Origin: Rhizomicrobium sp.
GTDB taxonomy: Bacteria > Pseudomonadota > Alphaproteobacteria > Micropepsales > Micropepsaceae
NCBI GenBank assembly: GCA_037200045.1
Contig: JBBCHM010000002.1
Span: 1,167,241-1,231,240, forward strand
DNA: 64,000 nucleotides
Direction: 5' to 3'
Shown here: one piece after another, positions 31,156-41,800 of the stretch
How positions within the stretch are numbered: position 1 is the stretch's first letter
How the letters are laid out: each line of letters opens with the position of its first letter
Position numbers and translations under genes: made by a program
The notes under the pieces: model-generated
What the model was told of the DNA's origin: nothing
The model's database searches: none
Seen by the model: only the letters and a program-made list of their open reading frames with translations

Positions 31156-32656
31156 CGAATCCCTCGCGGGCGAAGGCATCGTTGGCCTCGAAGGCGACGC
31201 GGCCGGCGCCGCGGCGGGCGAGCGCGCCGCGCACCTCCTCGCCGTGGTCGTCGAGCCATTTCACCACCTCGGTCGAGGCGCGCACGACGATCGGCTTGCC
31301 GGGCGCCGCGGCGGCGGCGCGCTCGACGCTGCGCAAGACTTCGAGCGCGACGCTGTCGCGGGTGCGCTTGCGGCCGGAGCCGGAGCAGCAGCGGCAACAT
31401 TCGCTCATCAGCTTGACCAAGGGATCGCGGATGCGCTTGCGGGTGATCTCGACCAGGCCGAACTCCGACATCGGCGAGATCTGGGTCGGGGTGTGGTCCT
31501 TCGACAGGCTGTCGGCCAGGGTGTCGAGCACCTTCTCGATGTTCTTCGCGTCGCTCAGATGAATAAAATCGACGACGATGAGCCCGCCGATGCCGCGCAG
31601 CCGCACCTGGCGGCCGATCTCGTCGGCGGCTTCGAGGTTGACGTGGTAGCTGGTCTCTTCGAGACCGGTCGAGGCGGTGAAGCTTCCGGAATTGACATCC
31701 ACCGCGGTCAGCGCCTCGGTGCCCTCTATGGTGATCCAGCCGCCGGAGGGCAGCGGGACTTTGGGGACGGTGAGCCGCGCGATCTCGTCCTCGATGGCAT
31801 CGAACAAGGAGCCCGGCCCCTTGAACAGCTCGACCTTGGATTCGGCTTCCGGCATGGCGCGGCGGCAATAAGCGCGCGCGGCTTCGACCGCGGCGGCATC
31901 GTCGATCACCACGCGCGTGGTGTGGCTGCGGACCGTGTCGCGCATGGTGCGCTCGACCGGATCGAGGTCATGATAAAGTGTCGCCGGTGCCCGGGCCGAT
32001 TGCCGCTTGGCGAGCACCGGCCGCCATGCCTCGGCGAGGCGCTCGGCGTCTTCCTTCAGGTCGGCCAGCGTCGCTTCGCTGGCGGCGGTGCGCAGGATAT
32101 AGCCCGCGCCGGGCACGAGACGGTCGCCGCCCTCGGCGATCATCGCCTCGCCGAGCGCCAGCATGCGTTCGCGCTCGCTTTCTTCCTCGATGCGGCGCGA
32201 CAGCGCGACGCCCGGCGTGTTGGGCACCATCACGGCGAGGCGGCCGGGAATGGTGATGTTGGCGGAGAGGCGGGCGCCCTTCTCGCCGATCGGGTCCTTC
32301 ACGACCTGGACCAGGATCTCCTGCCCTTCGTGGACGCATTCGCCGATCTTGGGCATGCGCTCCTCATCGAAGCCCGGCAGGTCGGCGAGGCAGCGCGCCT
32401 CGCGCGCGCCGAGGAAGCCGGCGCGCTCCAGCCCGACATCGACGAAGGCGGCCTGCATGCCGGGCAGCACGCGCTGCACGCGCCCGAGGATGATGTTGCC
32501 GATGAGGCTGTGGCCGGTGCGGCCGTCGCTTTTCCGGCGCGGGCCGTCTTCGAGGCCGATGGTCCGCTCCAGCATGAGATCCTGCAGCCGGCCGTCCTCG
32601 ACGACCGCCACGCGTATTTCTCCGGCTCCTGCGTTGATCAGGACGTCCTTCTGCAT
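31139..32656 (-). CDS. rng: Ribonuclease E/G family protein (RNase G-like)
   Basis: This protein of about 505 aa is an endoribonuclease for rRNA and mRNA processing. It has the S1-like N-terminal domain (IGNIILGRVQRVLPGMQAAFVD), the catalytic EALTAVDVNSGSF … IVVDFIHLSDAKN region and a Zn-link-like cysteine cluster (CCRCCSGSGR). The ATG reading MQKDVLINAG is chosen; a TTG 15 nt upstream is also in frame. The long C-terminal scaffold of RNase E is absent, so RNase G is the better name. Confidence 0.93.
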   Translation of the reverse strand: MQKDVLINAGAGEIRVAVVEDGRLQDLMLERTIGLEDGPRRKSDGRTGHSLIGNIILGRVQRVLPGMQAAFVDVGLERAGFLGAREARCLADLPGFDEERMPKIGECVHEGQEILVQVVKDPIGEKGARLSANITIPGRLAVMVPNTPGVALSRRIEEESERERMLALGEAMIAEGGDRLVPGAGYILRTAASEATLADLKEDAERLAEAWRPVLAKRQSARAPATLYHDLDPVERTMRDTVRSHTTRVVIDDAAAVEAARAYCRRAMPEAESKVELFKGPGSLFDAIEDEIARLTVPKVPLPSGGWITIEGTEALTAVDVNSGSFTASTGLEETSYHVNLEAADEIGRQVRLRGIGGLIVVDFIHLSDAKNIEKVLDTLADSLSKDHTPTQISPMSEFGLVEITRKRIRDPLVKLMSECCRCCSGSGRKRTRDSVALEVLRSVERAAAAAPGKPIVVRASTEVVKWLDDHGEEVRGALARRGAGRVAFEANDAFAREGFDVSTA

Positions 32657-32686
32657 GCTGTACTCAGGCAATAGCGACCGCGAACG

Positions 32687-33304
32687 CTAACACGGATAAC
32701 CGCCGCTTCGAAGCAGGGAGATTGTCTCGCGCAAGGGCAATCCCACGACATTGGAGTAGGAGCCGCCGAGGCGGCGGACGAAGATCTCGGCGCGGCCCTG
32801 CACCGCGTAGCCGCCGGCCTTGCCCAACCCTTCGCCGCAGCGCACATAAGATTCGATCGCCGGGCCGTCGAGCCGGTCGAAGAGCAGCCGCGTTTCGACA
32901 GTCCGTGTGCGGATTTTTCCCACGGTGGGCAGGACGGCGATGGCGGTCGTCACCCGATGGGCCCGGCCGGACAGCAAAGCGAGGCAGGCCCGCACCTCGT
33001 CGTCGGTCTCGGCCTTGGGCAGGATGCGCCGGCCAACGGAGACCGCGGTGTCGGCGGCGAGGAAGATGGCCGGCGATCCGTCCCAGGCGGCGGCGACCGC
33101 GCGGGCTTTCGCCTCGGCCAGCCGGCGGGCATAGGGCGCGGGCAGTTCCTGCCTGTGGATGGATTCGTCGATGGCGGCGGGGCGGACGGCGTCCGGCGCA
33201 AGTCCCGCCTGGGCGAGCAGCGCCAGGCGGCGCGGGCTTTCGCTGGCGAGGACGAGGAGCGGCTTACTTGAAGCGATAGGTAATGCGCCCCTTGGTGAGA
33301 TCAT
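32687..33304 (-). CDS. maf: Maf-like nucleotide pyrophosphatase
   Basis: This 205-aa member of the Maf/Ham1 superfamily hydrolyses non-canonical or modified NTPs. The substrate loop [26 protein letters not shown] and the C-terminal [11 protein letters not shown] are conserved. The ATG at 33304 overlaps infA by 41 nt; no better internal start is evident before [10 protein letters not shown]. Located between infA and rng in the core block. Confidence 0.93.
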   Translation of the reverse strand: MISPRGALPIASSKPLLVLASESPRRLALLAQAGLAPDAVRPAAIDESIHRQELPAPYARRLAEAKARAVAAAWDGSPAIFLAADTAVSVGRRILPKAETDDEVRACLALLSGRAHRVTTAIAVLPTVGKIRTRTVETRLLFDRLDGPAIESYVRCGEGLGKAGGYAVQGRAEIFVRRLGGSYSNVVGLPLRETISLLRSGGYPC

Positions 33305-33482
33305 AGGGCGTCATCTCCACCATGACTTTGTCGCCGGTCAGCACGCTGATCCGGTTCTTGCGCATCTTGCCCGCGGTGTGGGCGATGATCTCGTGGCCGT
33401 TCTGCAGCATGACGCGGAACGTCGCGTTGGGCAGGCGTTCCGACACGGTACCTTCGAATTCGAGCAGTTCTTCTTTCGCCAT
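33264..33482 (-). CDS. infA: Translation initiation factor IF-1
   Basis: This 72-aa protein ([19 protein letters not shown] … [11 protein letters not shown]) is IF-1 at full length. It binds the 30S A site during initiation. The upstream extension of the frame has no similarity, and the MAKEE start is universal. It overlaps the start of maf and lies 85 nt downstream of the phosphatase gene. Confidence 0.97.
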   Translation of the reverse strand: MAKEELLEFEGTVSERLPNATFRVMLQNGHEIIAHTAGKMRKNRISVLTGDKVMVEMTPYDLTKGRITYRFK

Positions 33483-33567
33483 TCGTCCTCTGGGTGGCTG
33501 GCTGGGTGCGGGAAATGCCACCGAAACCTGTGAAAAGCAAGGATTTCCACGCCCTCCATGGGGCAGG

Positions 33568-34029
33568 TCAGGTATCGGACGCCTGTTTCTCGGCGAAACG
33601 GTCCTTGATCCGCTTCAGGATCCCGTCGCGGACGGTGCGGTAGGCGTCCAGGCGCTGGTCGCGGGTGCCCTCCACCATGGTCGGATCGAAGGTCGGCCAG
33701 TATTCGATCTCGATGGCGCTGGTGTGCGCCAGGTCGACGGCGCGGTGCTGCGCCTCCGGCGAGAACGTGACGCAGAGGTCGAACATGGATGAGTCCTCCA
33801 TGTCCTCGAAGGTCTTGGGATGGTACCGGCCGATCTCGATGCCCATTTCCTCCATCACCTCCACGGTCATGGGATCGAGCTCGCCGGCCTTCACGCCGGC
33901 GGCGTCGACATAGACGAACTTGCCGAACAGGTGCCGCATGATGGCGAAGGCCATCACGCTGCGCACCGAATTCATCGTGCAGGCGAACAGGATGGCGCCC
34001 GGCAGCTCCTCGCCATGCGGCCCCCGCAT
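33568..34029 (-). CDS. Low-molecular-weight phosphotyrosine phosphatase family protein
   Basis: This 153-aa protein carries the CX5R phosphatase loop CTMNSVRS near residue 17 and the later DP pair (FDPTM). It belongs to the LMW-PTP/ArsC-like family. It sits between the UPF0262 gene (4-nt gap) and infA, a conserved alphaproteobacterial arrangement. Whether it acts on phosphotyrosine or arsenate is not shown. Confidence 0.87.
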   Translation of the reverse strand: MRGPHGEELPGAILFACTMNSVRSVMAFAIMRHLFGKFVYVDAAGVKAGELDPMTVEVMEEMGIEIGRYHPKTFEDMEDSSMFDLCVTFSPEAQHRAVDLAHTSAIEIEYWPTFDPTMVEGTRDQRLDAYRTVRDGILKRIKDRFAEKQASDT

Positions 34030-34033
34030 CGCT

Positions 34034-34516
34034 TCAGCCCTTCAGATGCAGGACGCAGATCAGCGTGAAGATGCGGCGCGCCGTGTCGTGGTCGATCTCG
34101 ATCTTGCCCTTGAGCCGTTCCTGCAGGAGCTTGGAGCCTTCGTCGTGCAGGCTGCGGCGGCCCATGTCGAGCGCCTCGATCTGCGAGGGCGGCGCGTGGC
34201 GGATGGCCTTGAAGTAGCTCTCGCAGATCAGGAAGTAGTCCTTGATCACGCGGCGGAACGGCGTCAGCGACAGCATCACCTTGCCGTGCGGCGTGGCGCC
34301 GCCGTCCAGGCTGATGTCGAAGGTCAGCCGGTTCTCCTCGACGCCGAGGACGAGGTTGTAGGGCCCGCCATGCGAGCCTTCGGGGCGGAAGTGGTTGGCC
34401 TCCAGAAGATCGTAGATCGCGATGTCGCGTTCCTGCTCGATCTCGCGGGTGCGGCGCAGGATGCTGCGCTCGTCCAGCGTGATGGCGGCGAGGCGGAACG
34501 CGGAGCCGTCGGCCAT
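34034..34516 (-). CDS. UPF0262 family protein
   Basis: This 160-aa protein matches the alphaproteobacterial UPF0262 family (RREIEQERDIAIYDLLE-like region, PYNLVLGVEENRLTFDI, TPFRRVIKDYFLICESY). Function is unknown. It is 3 nt downstream of hisD and directly upstream of the phosphatase, the usual order, suggesting one transcript. Confidence 0.9.
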   Translation of the reverse strand: MADGSAFRLAAITLDERSILRRTREIEQERDIAIYDLLEANHFRPEGSHGGPYNLVLGVEENRLTFDISLDGGATPHGKVMLSLTPFRRVIKDYFLICESYFKAIRHAPPSQIEALDMGRRSLHDEGSKLLQERLKGKIEIDHDTARRIFTLICVLHLKG

Positions 34517-34519
34517 GCC

Positions 34520-35818
34520 TCAGCGCACCGCGTTCAGGCGCGCCGCGATGGAGCGGGCATGGGCGTCGAGGCCCTCGGCCTCGGCCAGCGCGATGGCGGC
34601 CGGCCCGATCTCGGCGATGGTGCCGGGCTCGCAGGCGAGCAGCGTGGTGCGCTTGAGGAAATCGAGCACCGAAAGGCCGGAAGAGAACCGCGCGGTGCGC
34701 GAGGTCGGCAGCACATGGTTGGGACCGGCGATGTAATCGCCCATCGCCTCGGGCGTGTGGCGGCCGAGGAAGATCGCGCCGGCATGACGGACGCGTTGCA
34801 GCAGGCGGTCGGGATCGGCGGTGGCGATCTCCAGATGCTCGGGCGCGAGGCGGTCGACCAGGGCGGCGGCATCGTCGAGCCTCGCCACGACGATCACCGC
34901 GCCGTAGTCGTTCCAGCTCGCGCGCGCGATTTTCTCTCGGGGAAGAAGGGCCAGAGCGCGTTCGACCGCGGCTTCGACTTGCGACGCGAAGGCCGCGTCG
35001 TCGGTGATGAGGATGCTCTGCGACGAGGCGTCGTGCTCGGCCTGGCTGAGCAGGTCGGCGGCGATCCAGTCCGGGTTGTTCGCGCCGTCGGCGACGACGA
35101 GGATTTCCGACGGGCCGGCGACGGAATCGATGCCGACCTTGCCGAACACCTCGCGCTTGGCGGCGGCGACATAGGCGTTGCCGGGACCGACGATCTTGTC
35201 GACCGGCGCGATGGTCTTCGTGCCGAAGGCCAGCGCGGCGACGGCCTGGGCGCCGCCGACGCGGTAGATCTCGCTGACCCCTGCCCGCTTGGCGGCGGCG
35301 AGCACCAGCGGATTGATCGCGCCGCCGCTCGCCGGCGTGACCATGACGATGCGCGCGACGCCCGCGACCCGCGCCGGCACGGCGTTCATCAAGACCGAAC
35401 TCGGATAGGCGGCGGTGCCGCCCGGAACGTAGAGCCCGACGCTGTCGAGCGACGTCCAGCGCCAGCCGAGCCGGGCGCCCGTCGCGTCCTCGAACCATTC
35501 GTCCCTGGGGATCTGGCGGCGGTGATAGTCCTCGATCCGCAGTGCGGCGACGCCGAGCGCATCCAACGCCGGCCTGGCGCATTTCGCCTCCGCGGCGTCG
35601 ATCTCGTCCTGCGTCAGGCGCAGGGTCGCGGCAGTGACGCCGGCATGATCGAATTTGTTCGTCAGTTCGATGACCGCTTCGTCGCCGCGCTTGCGCACGT
35701 CGGCGATGATCCCGCGCACGGCCAGCGCGACGTCTTCCTCTTCCTCGCGCTTGGCGTTCAACAGCGCGTCGAAGGCGCCGACGAAATCGGGCGCGCTCGA
35801 ATCGAGACGGCGAGCCAT
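34520..35818 (-). CDS. hisD: Histidinol dehydrogenase
   Basis: This 432-aa zinc enzyme carries out the last two oxidations of histidine synthesis. Signature text includes VPGGTAAYPSSVLMNAVPA, IVGPGNAYVAAAKREVFG, AEHDASSQSILIT and GPNHVLPTSRTARFSS. It starts 1 nt after the DUF2948 stop. No other his genes are nearby, which is normal for this core block. Confidence 0.96.
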   Translation of the reverse strand: MARRLDSSAPDFVGAFDALLNAKREEEEDVALAVRGIIADVRKRGDEAVIELTNKFDHAGVTAATLRLTQDEIDAAEAKCARPALDALGVAALRIEDYHRRQIPRDEWFEDATGARLGWRWTSLDSVGLYVPGGTAAYPSSVLMNAVPARVAGVARIVMVTPASGGAINPLVLAAAKRAGVSEIYRVGGAQAVAALAFGTKTIAPVDKIVGPGNAYVAAAKREVFGKVGIDSVAGPSEILVVADGANNPDWIAADLLSQAEHDASSQSILITDDAAFASQVEAAVERALALLPREKIARASWNDYGAVIVVARLDDAAALVDRLAPEHLEIATADPDRLLQRVRHAGAIFLGRHTPEAMGDYIAGPNHVLPTSRTARFSSGLSVLDFLKRTTLLACEPGTIAEIGPAAIALAEAEGLDAHARSIAARLNAVR

Positions 35819-35819
35819 G

Positions 35820-36253
35820 TCAGGTCTCTTCGTGCTCGGGCCGGCCGCGCGCCGCCCACACGCCGCTGACGTCGGAAAGGCCGGCGTCGATGCACTCCAC
35901 TTCGAGCTTCAGCCCGCCGCCGCCGGCGAAGACGAGTTCGACCGTGCCGCCCGGATCCTCGCCGCCCTTGGGCGTGTAGCGGATGGCCAGCAGCGAGACC
36001 ACCGCCTCGCGCGCGCCGCGCTTGAGGTTCTGCGACTTGACCGACAGCACGCCGTCGAAATGCAGGCCGGAACGGACGCGCAGATCGCCCTTCTTCTGGT
36101 CCGCCTCCCACTGGAAGCGGTTGAACAGCGCCGCGAAGCGCCGCTTCCTGGGCAGATAGACGAGATCCTGCATCTGCGCCACCGCATCCTGCAGCCGCGC
36201 CGAGATCACCTCCAAGTCGGCGGCATCTTCCGCCGCCAGTGTCAAACCCGCAT

Positions 36254-36257
<4 letters not shown>
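35820..36257 (-). CDS. DUF2948 family protein
   Basis: This 145-aa protein fits the alphaproteobacterial DUF2948 family ([42 protein letters not shown] region, [14 protein letters not shown]). Function is unknown. It overlaps murA by 4 nt and precedes hisD by 1 nt, so it is translationally linked to both. Confidence 0.9.
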
Positions 36258-37534
<1,277 letters not shown>

Positions 37535-37619
37535 TGTCCCTCTTGAAGCGGCGTGGCCGCCCGCGGCGATCCTTGTAGCGCGGCCCCGTGCCGTCGAACA
37601 GGCGCGCCGGGACGTGAAG

Positions 37620-37781
37620 TTAATCCGCCTTCATGTCCGCATTCGGGCGCTTCGCCGGGTCCGCGGCGGGCGGGGCTTCGGCCTTGGGCGGGCGGTCGCG
37701 CAACGCCGCCTTGCGCCGCTTCAGGTTCTCGCGAAGGGCGGCGGCGAGGCGTTCTTCGCGGGTCTGGGGCTTCTTGACCAT
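37620..37781 (-). CDS. Hypothetical small basic protein upstream of murA
   Basis: This possible 53-aa protein ([20 protein letters not shown]…) has a predicted helical [12 protein letters not shown] segment and a Pro/Ala-rich tail. Short proteins with this ERLAxALRxNLKRRK pattern occur upstream of murA in Alphaproteobacteria. It has no assigned function. It lies 85 nt upstream of murA and just after tRNA-Thr on the opposite strand. Confidence 0.6.
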   Translation of the reverse strand: MVKKPQTREERLAAALRENLKRRKAALRDRPPKAEAPPAADPAKRPNADMKAD

Positions 37782-37858
37782 GGCGGCGGCGCGGGCCTTT
37801 CCCTTTGCCTTGGGGTTGGCTATAGCAGCCGTCCCTTGGGCCCTTCGGGGCCACGGAT

Positions 37859-37933
37859 GCCGGAGTAGCGTAGTGGTAGCGCAACCCCTTGGTAAGGGGT
37901 AGGTCGAGAGTTCAATTCTCTCCTCCGGCACCA
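37859..37933 (+). tRNA. tRNA-Thr(GGT)
   Basis: The sequence folds as a tRNA with acceptor stem GCCGGAG/CTCCGGC, anticodon stem-loop CCCCTTGGTAAGGGG with anticodon GGT, and TΨC segment GTTCAATTC. Discriminator A and an encoded CCA are present. It is 75 nt. It closes the core block and borders the sulfur island. The next 226 nt to 38159 hold no gene I can support. Confidence 0.96.
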
Positions 37934-38159
37934 GTTTTATCAGTTAAATCAATAGCTTTTCAGAGCGCTCCGCGAGCCGTCGGAAGCGGGCTCCGTCGGA
38001 CGCGCAGGTATCGTGGCGGATGGACGGGGCGGCGCGAAGAGCGACAACGCGCGGTCGACAGGCGGCGGCGGAACCACGGCGTCCACCGGAGGCATCGCGG
38101 CCGCACCTCTCGGCCGGCGGCGGCGCGGGCGGCCCGGCCGGGCTGCCCGCGCCGGACGG

Positions 38160-39011
38160 CTATTCCTTGCGGACGCGATAGGGGATGTCGTCGCTGGCGA
38201 TCAGCACGCGCTCCATCACGCGCGGGAAATCGCCATAGTCGCGCACCGCGTAGTGGAGCGTGGCGCGATTGTCCCAGAACGCGATCGAGCCTTTGCGCCA
38301 GCGGAAACGGACCTGGTATTCGGGCCGCTTCACCTCGTCATAGAGCCGCGCCAGCAACGCATCGCTCTCGGCACGGTCGAGATCGACGATGCGCGGCTTG
38401 AGGCTCCAGTTCACCCAGAAGATGTCCTCTGCGGTTTCCGGATGGGTGCGGACGATCGGATGGGCCACCAGAGGATAGCGCACGCCGGCCGCCTTGAGCG
38501 CCGACTGGAAGTCGTGGATGACATAAAGGCTGTCGATCTTCTCCCGCAGATCGTCCGGCAGGCCGCGCAGGATGGCGCCGCCATTCGCCCAGATCGTGTC
38601 GCCGCCGACATCGGGGATGTTCACCGCGCGCAGAACGGCGCCGAAGGACGGATCGATGCGCCAGCTCGTATCGGTGTGCCAATGCGTCTCGCGCACGCTG
38701 TAGCCGCGCTTGGCGAATTCGCGCGAGTCGATGGGCTGGATGGTGCGGTGCTTTTCGAGCCCGCCCGACGGATGGTCGTAGAGCTTGCCGAAATTCCGCG
38801 CGAAGGCGAGATGCTGTTCGTTGTCGATGTCCTGGTCGCGGAAGAACAGGACCTTGTGTTCGAGAAGCAGGCGATGCAGTTCGTCGCGCAATTCCGGCGA
38901 CAGCGGATCGCGCAGATCGATGCCGCCGACCTCCGCGCCGATCACGGGACTGAGTTTGGTGACGGCGAGCGGATTGTGCGCCGTGTCGATCTTGCGGGCG
39001 GCCGAGCTCAT
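38160..39011 (-). CDS. TauD/TfdA family dioxygenase
   Basis: This 283-aa Fe(II)/2-oxoglutarate-dependent dioxygenase has the metal-binding HWHTDTSW (HxD), the distal histidine near ATLHYAVRDY and the C-terminal arginine in RVMERVLI. Family members oxygenate taurine, alkanesulfonates, alkyl sulfates or phenoxyacetates. The ssu-type genes nearby make an organosulfur substrate likely; releasing sulfite from a sulfonate is the inferred role. It is transcribed divergently from the TonB receptor gene. Confidence 0.88.
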   Translation of the reverse strand: MSSAARKIDTAHNPLAVTKLSPVIGAEVGGIDLRDPLSPELRDELHRLLLEHKVLFFRDQDIDNEQHLAFARNFGKLYDHPSGGLEKHRTIQPIDSREFAKRGYSVRETHWHTDTSWRIDPSFGAVLRAVNIPDVGGDTIWANGGAILRGLPDDLREKIDSLYVIHDFQSALKAAGVRYPLVAHPIVRTHPETAEDIFWVNWSLKPRIVDLDRAESDALLARLYDEVKRPEYQVRFRWRKGSIAFWDNRATLHYAVRDYGDFPRVMERVLIASDDIPYRVRKE

Positions 39012-39198
39012 GGGAGTTCTCCTTTTTCGGGCAGCGATGCCGCGCGATTAAGCGTGCGACGCCAAACCGGCGCCAATCAGAAGTTCTCATCGCGGGCGTG
39101 AGTTTCGCCCAAGATGCCGCGCCGTGCGCCGTTTCGGCCGGCTCAATCTGGATATGAGAAACTCTCGATTTACGGCTTCGGAACCCGCCGGTATCAAA

Positions 39199-39224
39199 CT
39201 ATAGTAATTTGATAGAGATTAAGG
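39199..39224. promoter_or_regulatory. Candidate sulfur-regulon site A (TonB receptor)
   Basis: An AT-rich element in GC-rich surroundings. Its reverse complement reads CCTTAATCTCTA then TCAAATTACTATAG; the CTAT-N9-ATAG dyad is the half-site arrangement of LysR-type operators. It shares CCTTAATCTCTA with the site before ssuA and a TCTAT…AATTACTATA core with the site before ssuC. It lies 42–67 nt before the receptor start. Confidence 0.55.
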
Positions 39225-39265
39225 ATCGCCGCGAACGCGGCGTCCTTGAATGGGCGGGGTTCCTC

Positions 39266-41800
39266 ATGTCGGCCAAATGCGTTGCGTTTCGAACGGCGTT
39301 GCTTCTCGGCGGATCGCTCGCCGGCCTGGCACAGGCCCAGGCGCAGGTCATCGCGAGCAACGCGACCGCCGACGCCGTATCGTCCGTGGAGACGGTGGTG
39401 GTGACCGGCGTGCGCGGCACGCAGCACCGCACGGTGGCGGACAGCCCGGTTCCGATCGACGTCATCGGCGGCAGGCAATTGCAGGAGAACGGCCGCGGCG
39501 CGCTCAAGGAAGTCTTCCAGACCCTGATCCCGTCGTTCAATCTGCCGGGCGTCAATGGCGGCGGGACGTCCTGGGCGGTGCGCGCGACGACCCTGCGCGG
39601 CCTCAACGGCGACCAGGTGCTTTATCTGATCAACGGCAAGCGGCGCCACACCACGGCGCTCATCAACAACCTCGCCCGCGTCGGCAATGGCGGCGTGCCG
39701 GTGGACCTGGACCTGATCCCGGTCGCGGCCATCGACCATGTCGAGGTGCTGCGCGACGGCGCGGCGGCGCAATACGGCTCGGACGCCATCGCCGGCGTCA
39801 TCAACATCATCCTGAAGGACGGAACCGACGGCGGCGCCTCCGACACCACCGCCGGCCTCAACTACCAGGGCGACGGGCTGAGCCTGCACGAGGCGGCCGA
39901 TTACGGCCTGCCGCTGTTCGGCGACGGCTACATCCATTTCGCCGCCGATGCCCGCAGCTCCGCGCCGTGGTATCGCAACGAGGCGGCGACGACGCCCTAT
40001 CTCTATAACCTGCTGGCCGGCGGCGTTCCCGATCCGCGCGAGGCGACGATCGATCGCAAGGCGTTCGGCCACCCCTATGGCGGCGCGGACGACAAGCTCT
40101 ACAGCCTCTCCTACAATGCCGGCGTGCCGCTTGGGTCGGATGTGACTCTTTATTCCGATACGACGGTGAGCCATCGCTATACGCAAAAGAACACCGGCAG
40201 CTTCCTGCCGTCCAACCTGAATTCGCTGCCGGAGATCTTTCCGAACGGCTTCCAGGCCTATCGCATCATCAACGAGTGGGACTACCAGACGACCTGGGGC
40301 GCCAAGGGCGAGGTCGACAACTGGCTCTGGGATCTGAGTTCGAGCTTCGCGCAGGATTACGCGAACCTCGACGGCCGGCACACCATCAACGCGACGCTCG
40401 GCCCGGCGAGCCCGACATCCTTCCACCTGAGCCGGCACGATTTCGAACAGTGGACCAACACGCTCGACGTCACCCGCCCGTTCGAGATCGGGCTCGCCAA
40501 GCCGCTCGATGTCTCGTTCGGGCTGGAGCACCGCTTCGAATGGTTCTCGATCGGCGCCGGCGATCCGCTCTCCTATGCCATCGGGAACTACATCATTCCG
40601 GCCGGCCAGCCGCATGCCGGGCTGAACCCGATCCCCGGCCTGTCGTCCTATGCCGCCGCGACGCCGGCCGACGCGGGCTCGATCAACCGCGACAATTACG
40701 CGGCCTATGTCGATCTCGACACCAGCATCACCGACAACTGGTATGTCGGCCTGGCGGGCCGCTTCGAGCACTTCACCGGCACCGTCGGCGATTCGACCAG
40801 CGGCAAGGTCACCACCCGTTACGAGTTTCTTCCCGGCTATGCCGTCCGCGGGACGATCAGCAACGGCTTCCGCGCGCCGTCGCTCGCGCAGGAGATATTC
40901 TCGACGCCGACCTTCAGCGGCCAGTACAACCCGATCACCAAGATCAACGACATCTACCGCGTGCAGGTCCTGCCGGTGTTCAAGACCGGCGCGCTCGCCC
41001 TCGGCGCCCAGCCGCTGACGCCGGAGACCTCGCAGGACTACAGCGTCGGTTTCACCGCGCAGCCGGTCGACAACCTCAACCTGTCCGTCGACGCCTACCA
41101 GATCAACGTCCACAACCGCATCCTGCTGAGCGGCAATATCGGCGGCCTGCCCGGCAGCGCGCAGGAGACCTTCGTCAATTCGGTGCTGACGCCGCTGGGC
41201 TATCCGACCAACACGATCGTGCAGTATTTCACCAATGCGGTGTCGACGCGCACCCACGGCATCGACTTCGTGGGCGATTACGGATGGGACCTGGACGAAG
41301 CCGGAGCGCTCAATCTGAGCGCGGCCTATTCCTGGGTCGAGACCGACATCACGCGCGTCAATGCCACGCCGGCGGTGCTGCAGGGCCACGGCATCGCGCT
41401 GGTCGGATACCAGCGCGAAGGCGACCTGACCGTGGCCACGCCGAAGAGCAAGCTGATCCTGACCGGCGACTGGGCGCTCGAACCGTTCGACGTCCATCTG
41501 CAGGTCACGCGCTACGGTTCCTATACCGAGCGCGGCACGGTCGATCCGGCGGTCAGTCCCGCTTTGGCCAGCGACAGGACCTATAGTCCCAAATGGATCA
41601 CGAACCTGGCGCTCACCTACGACCTGACCGATACGTTCTCGCTCACGGTCGGCGCCGACGATCTGTTCGACATCTATCCGGACAAGATCGGGCCGGTCGA
41701 CGCCAATTCCGGCATGGGGGAGTACGGCAACTTCTCCCCGTTCGGCATCAGCGGCGGATTCTATTATACAAGGGTGGGCATCAAGCTCGGAGCACTCTAG
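39266..41800 (+). CDS. TonB-dependent outer-membrane receptor
   Basis: This 844-aa receptor starts MSAKCVAFRTALLLGGSLAG with a signal peptide ending near QAQAQ. It has a plug domain (VETVVVTGVRGTQ, TTLRGLNGDQVLYLINGKR, VEVLRDGAAAQYGSDAIAGVINI) and a barrel with FLPGYAVRGTISNGFRAPSL and a C-terminal aromatic strand. An in-frame TTG at 39209 lies inside the regulatory site and is unlikely. It overlaps the dioxygenase gene (TAGTG), so it probably imports the organosulfur compound that gene acts on; the ligand is unknown. Confidence 0.92.
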   Translation: MSAKCVAFRTALLLGGSLAGLAQAQAQVIASNATADAVSSVETVVVTGVRGTQHRTVADSPVPIDVIGGRQLQENGRGALKEVFQTLIPSFNLPGVNGGGTSWAVRATTLRGLNGDQVLYLINGKRRHTTALINNLARVGNGGVPVDLDLIPVAAIDHVEVLRDGAAAQYGSDAIAGVINIILKDGTDGGASDTTAGLNYQGDGLSLHEAADYGLPLFGDGYIHFAADARSSAPWYRNEAATTPYLYNLLAGGVPDPREATIDRKAFGHPYGGADDKLYSLSYNAGVPLGSDVTLYSDTTVSHRYTQKNTGSFLPSNLNSLPEIFPNGFQAYRIINEWDYQTTWGAKGEVDNWLWDLSSSFAQDYANLDGRHTINATLGPASPTSFHLSRHDFEQWTNTLDVTRPFEIGLAKPLDVSFGLEHRFEWFSIGAGDPLSYAIGNYIIPAGQPHAGLNPIPGLSSYAAATPADAGSINRDNYAAYVDLDTSITDNWYVGLAGRFEHFTGTVGDSTSGKVTTRYEFLPGYAVRGTISNGFRAPSLAQEIFSTPTFSGQYNPITKINDIYRVQVLPVFKTGALALGAQPLTPETSQDYSVGFTAQPVDNLNLSVDAYQINVHNRILLSGNIGGLPGSAQETFVNSVLTPLGYPTNTIVQYFTNAVSTRTHGIDFVGDYGWDLDEAGALNLSAAYSWVETDITRVNATPAVLQGHGIALVGYQREGDLTVATPKSKLILTGDWALEPFDVHLQVTRYGSYTERGTVDPAVSPALASDRTYSPKWITNLALTYDLTDTFSLTVGADDLFDIYPDKIGPVDANSGMGEYGNFSPFGISGGFYYTRVGIKLGAL

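Noticed and set aside
37934..38159. Open frames in the gap after tRNA-Thr
   Set aside because: The frames are Gly/Ala/Arg-rich, lack ribosome sites and extend antisense into the dioxygenase gene.
39194..41497. 767-codon minus-strand frame opposite the TonB receptor
   Set aside because: Composition is Arg/Val/Asp/Gly-rich antisense text with no family similarity, while the plus strand encodes a clear receptor.
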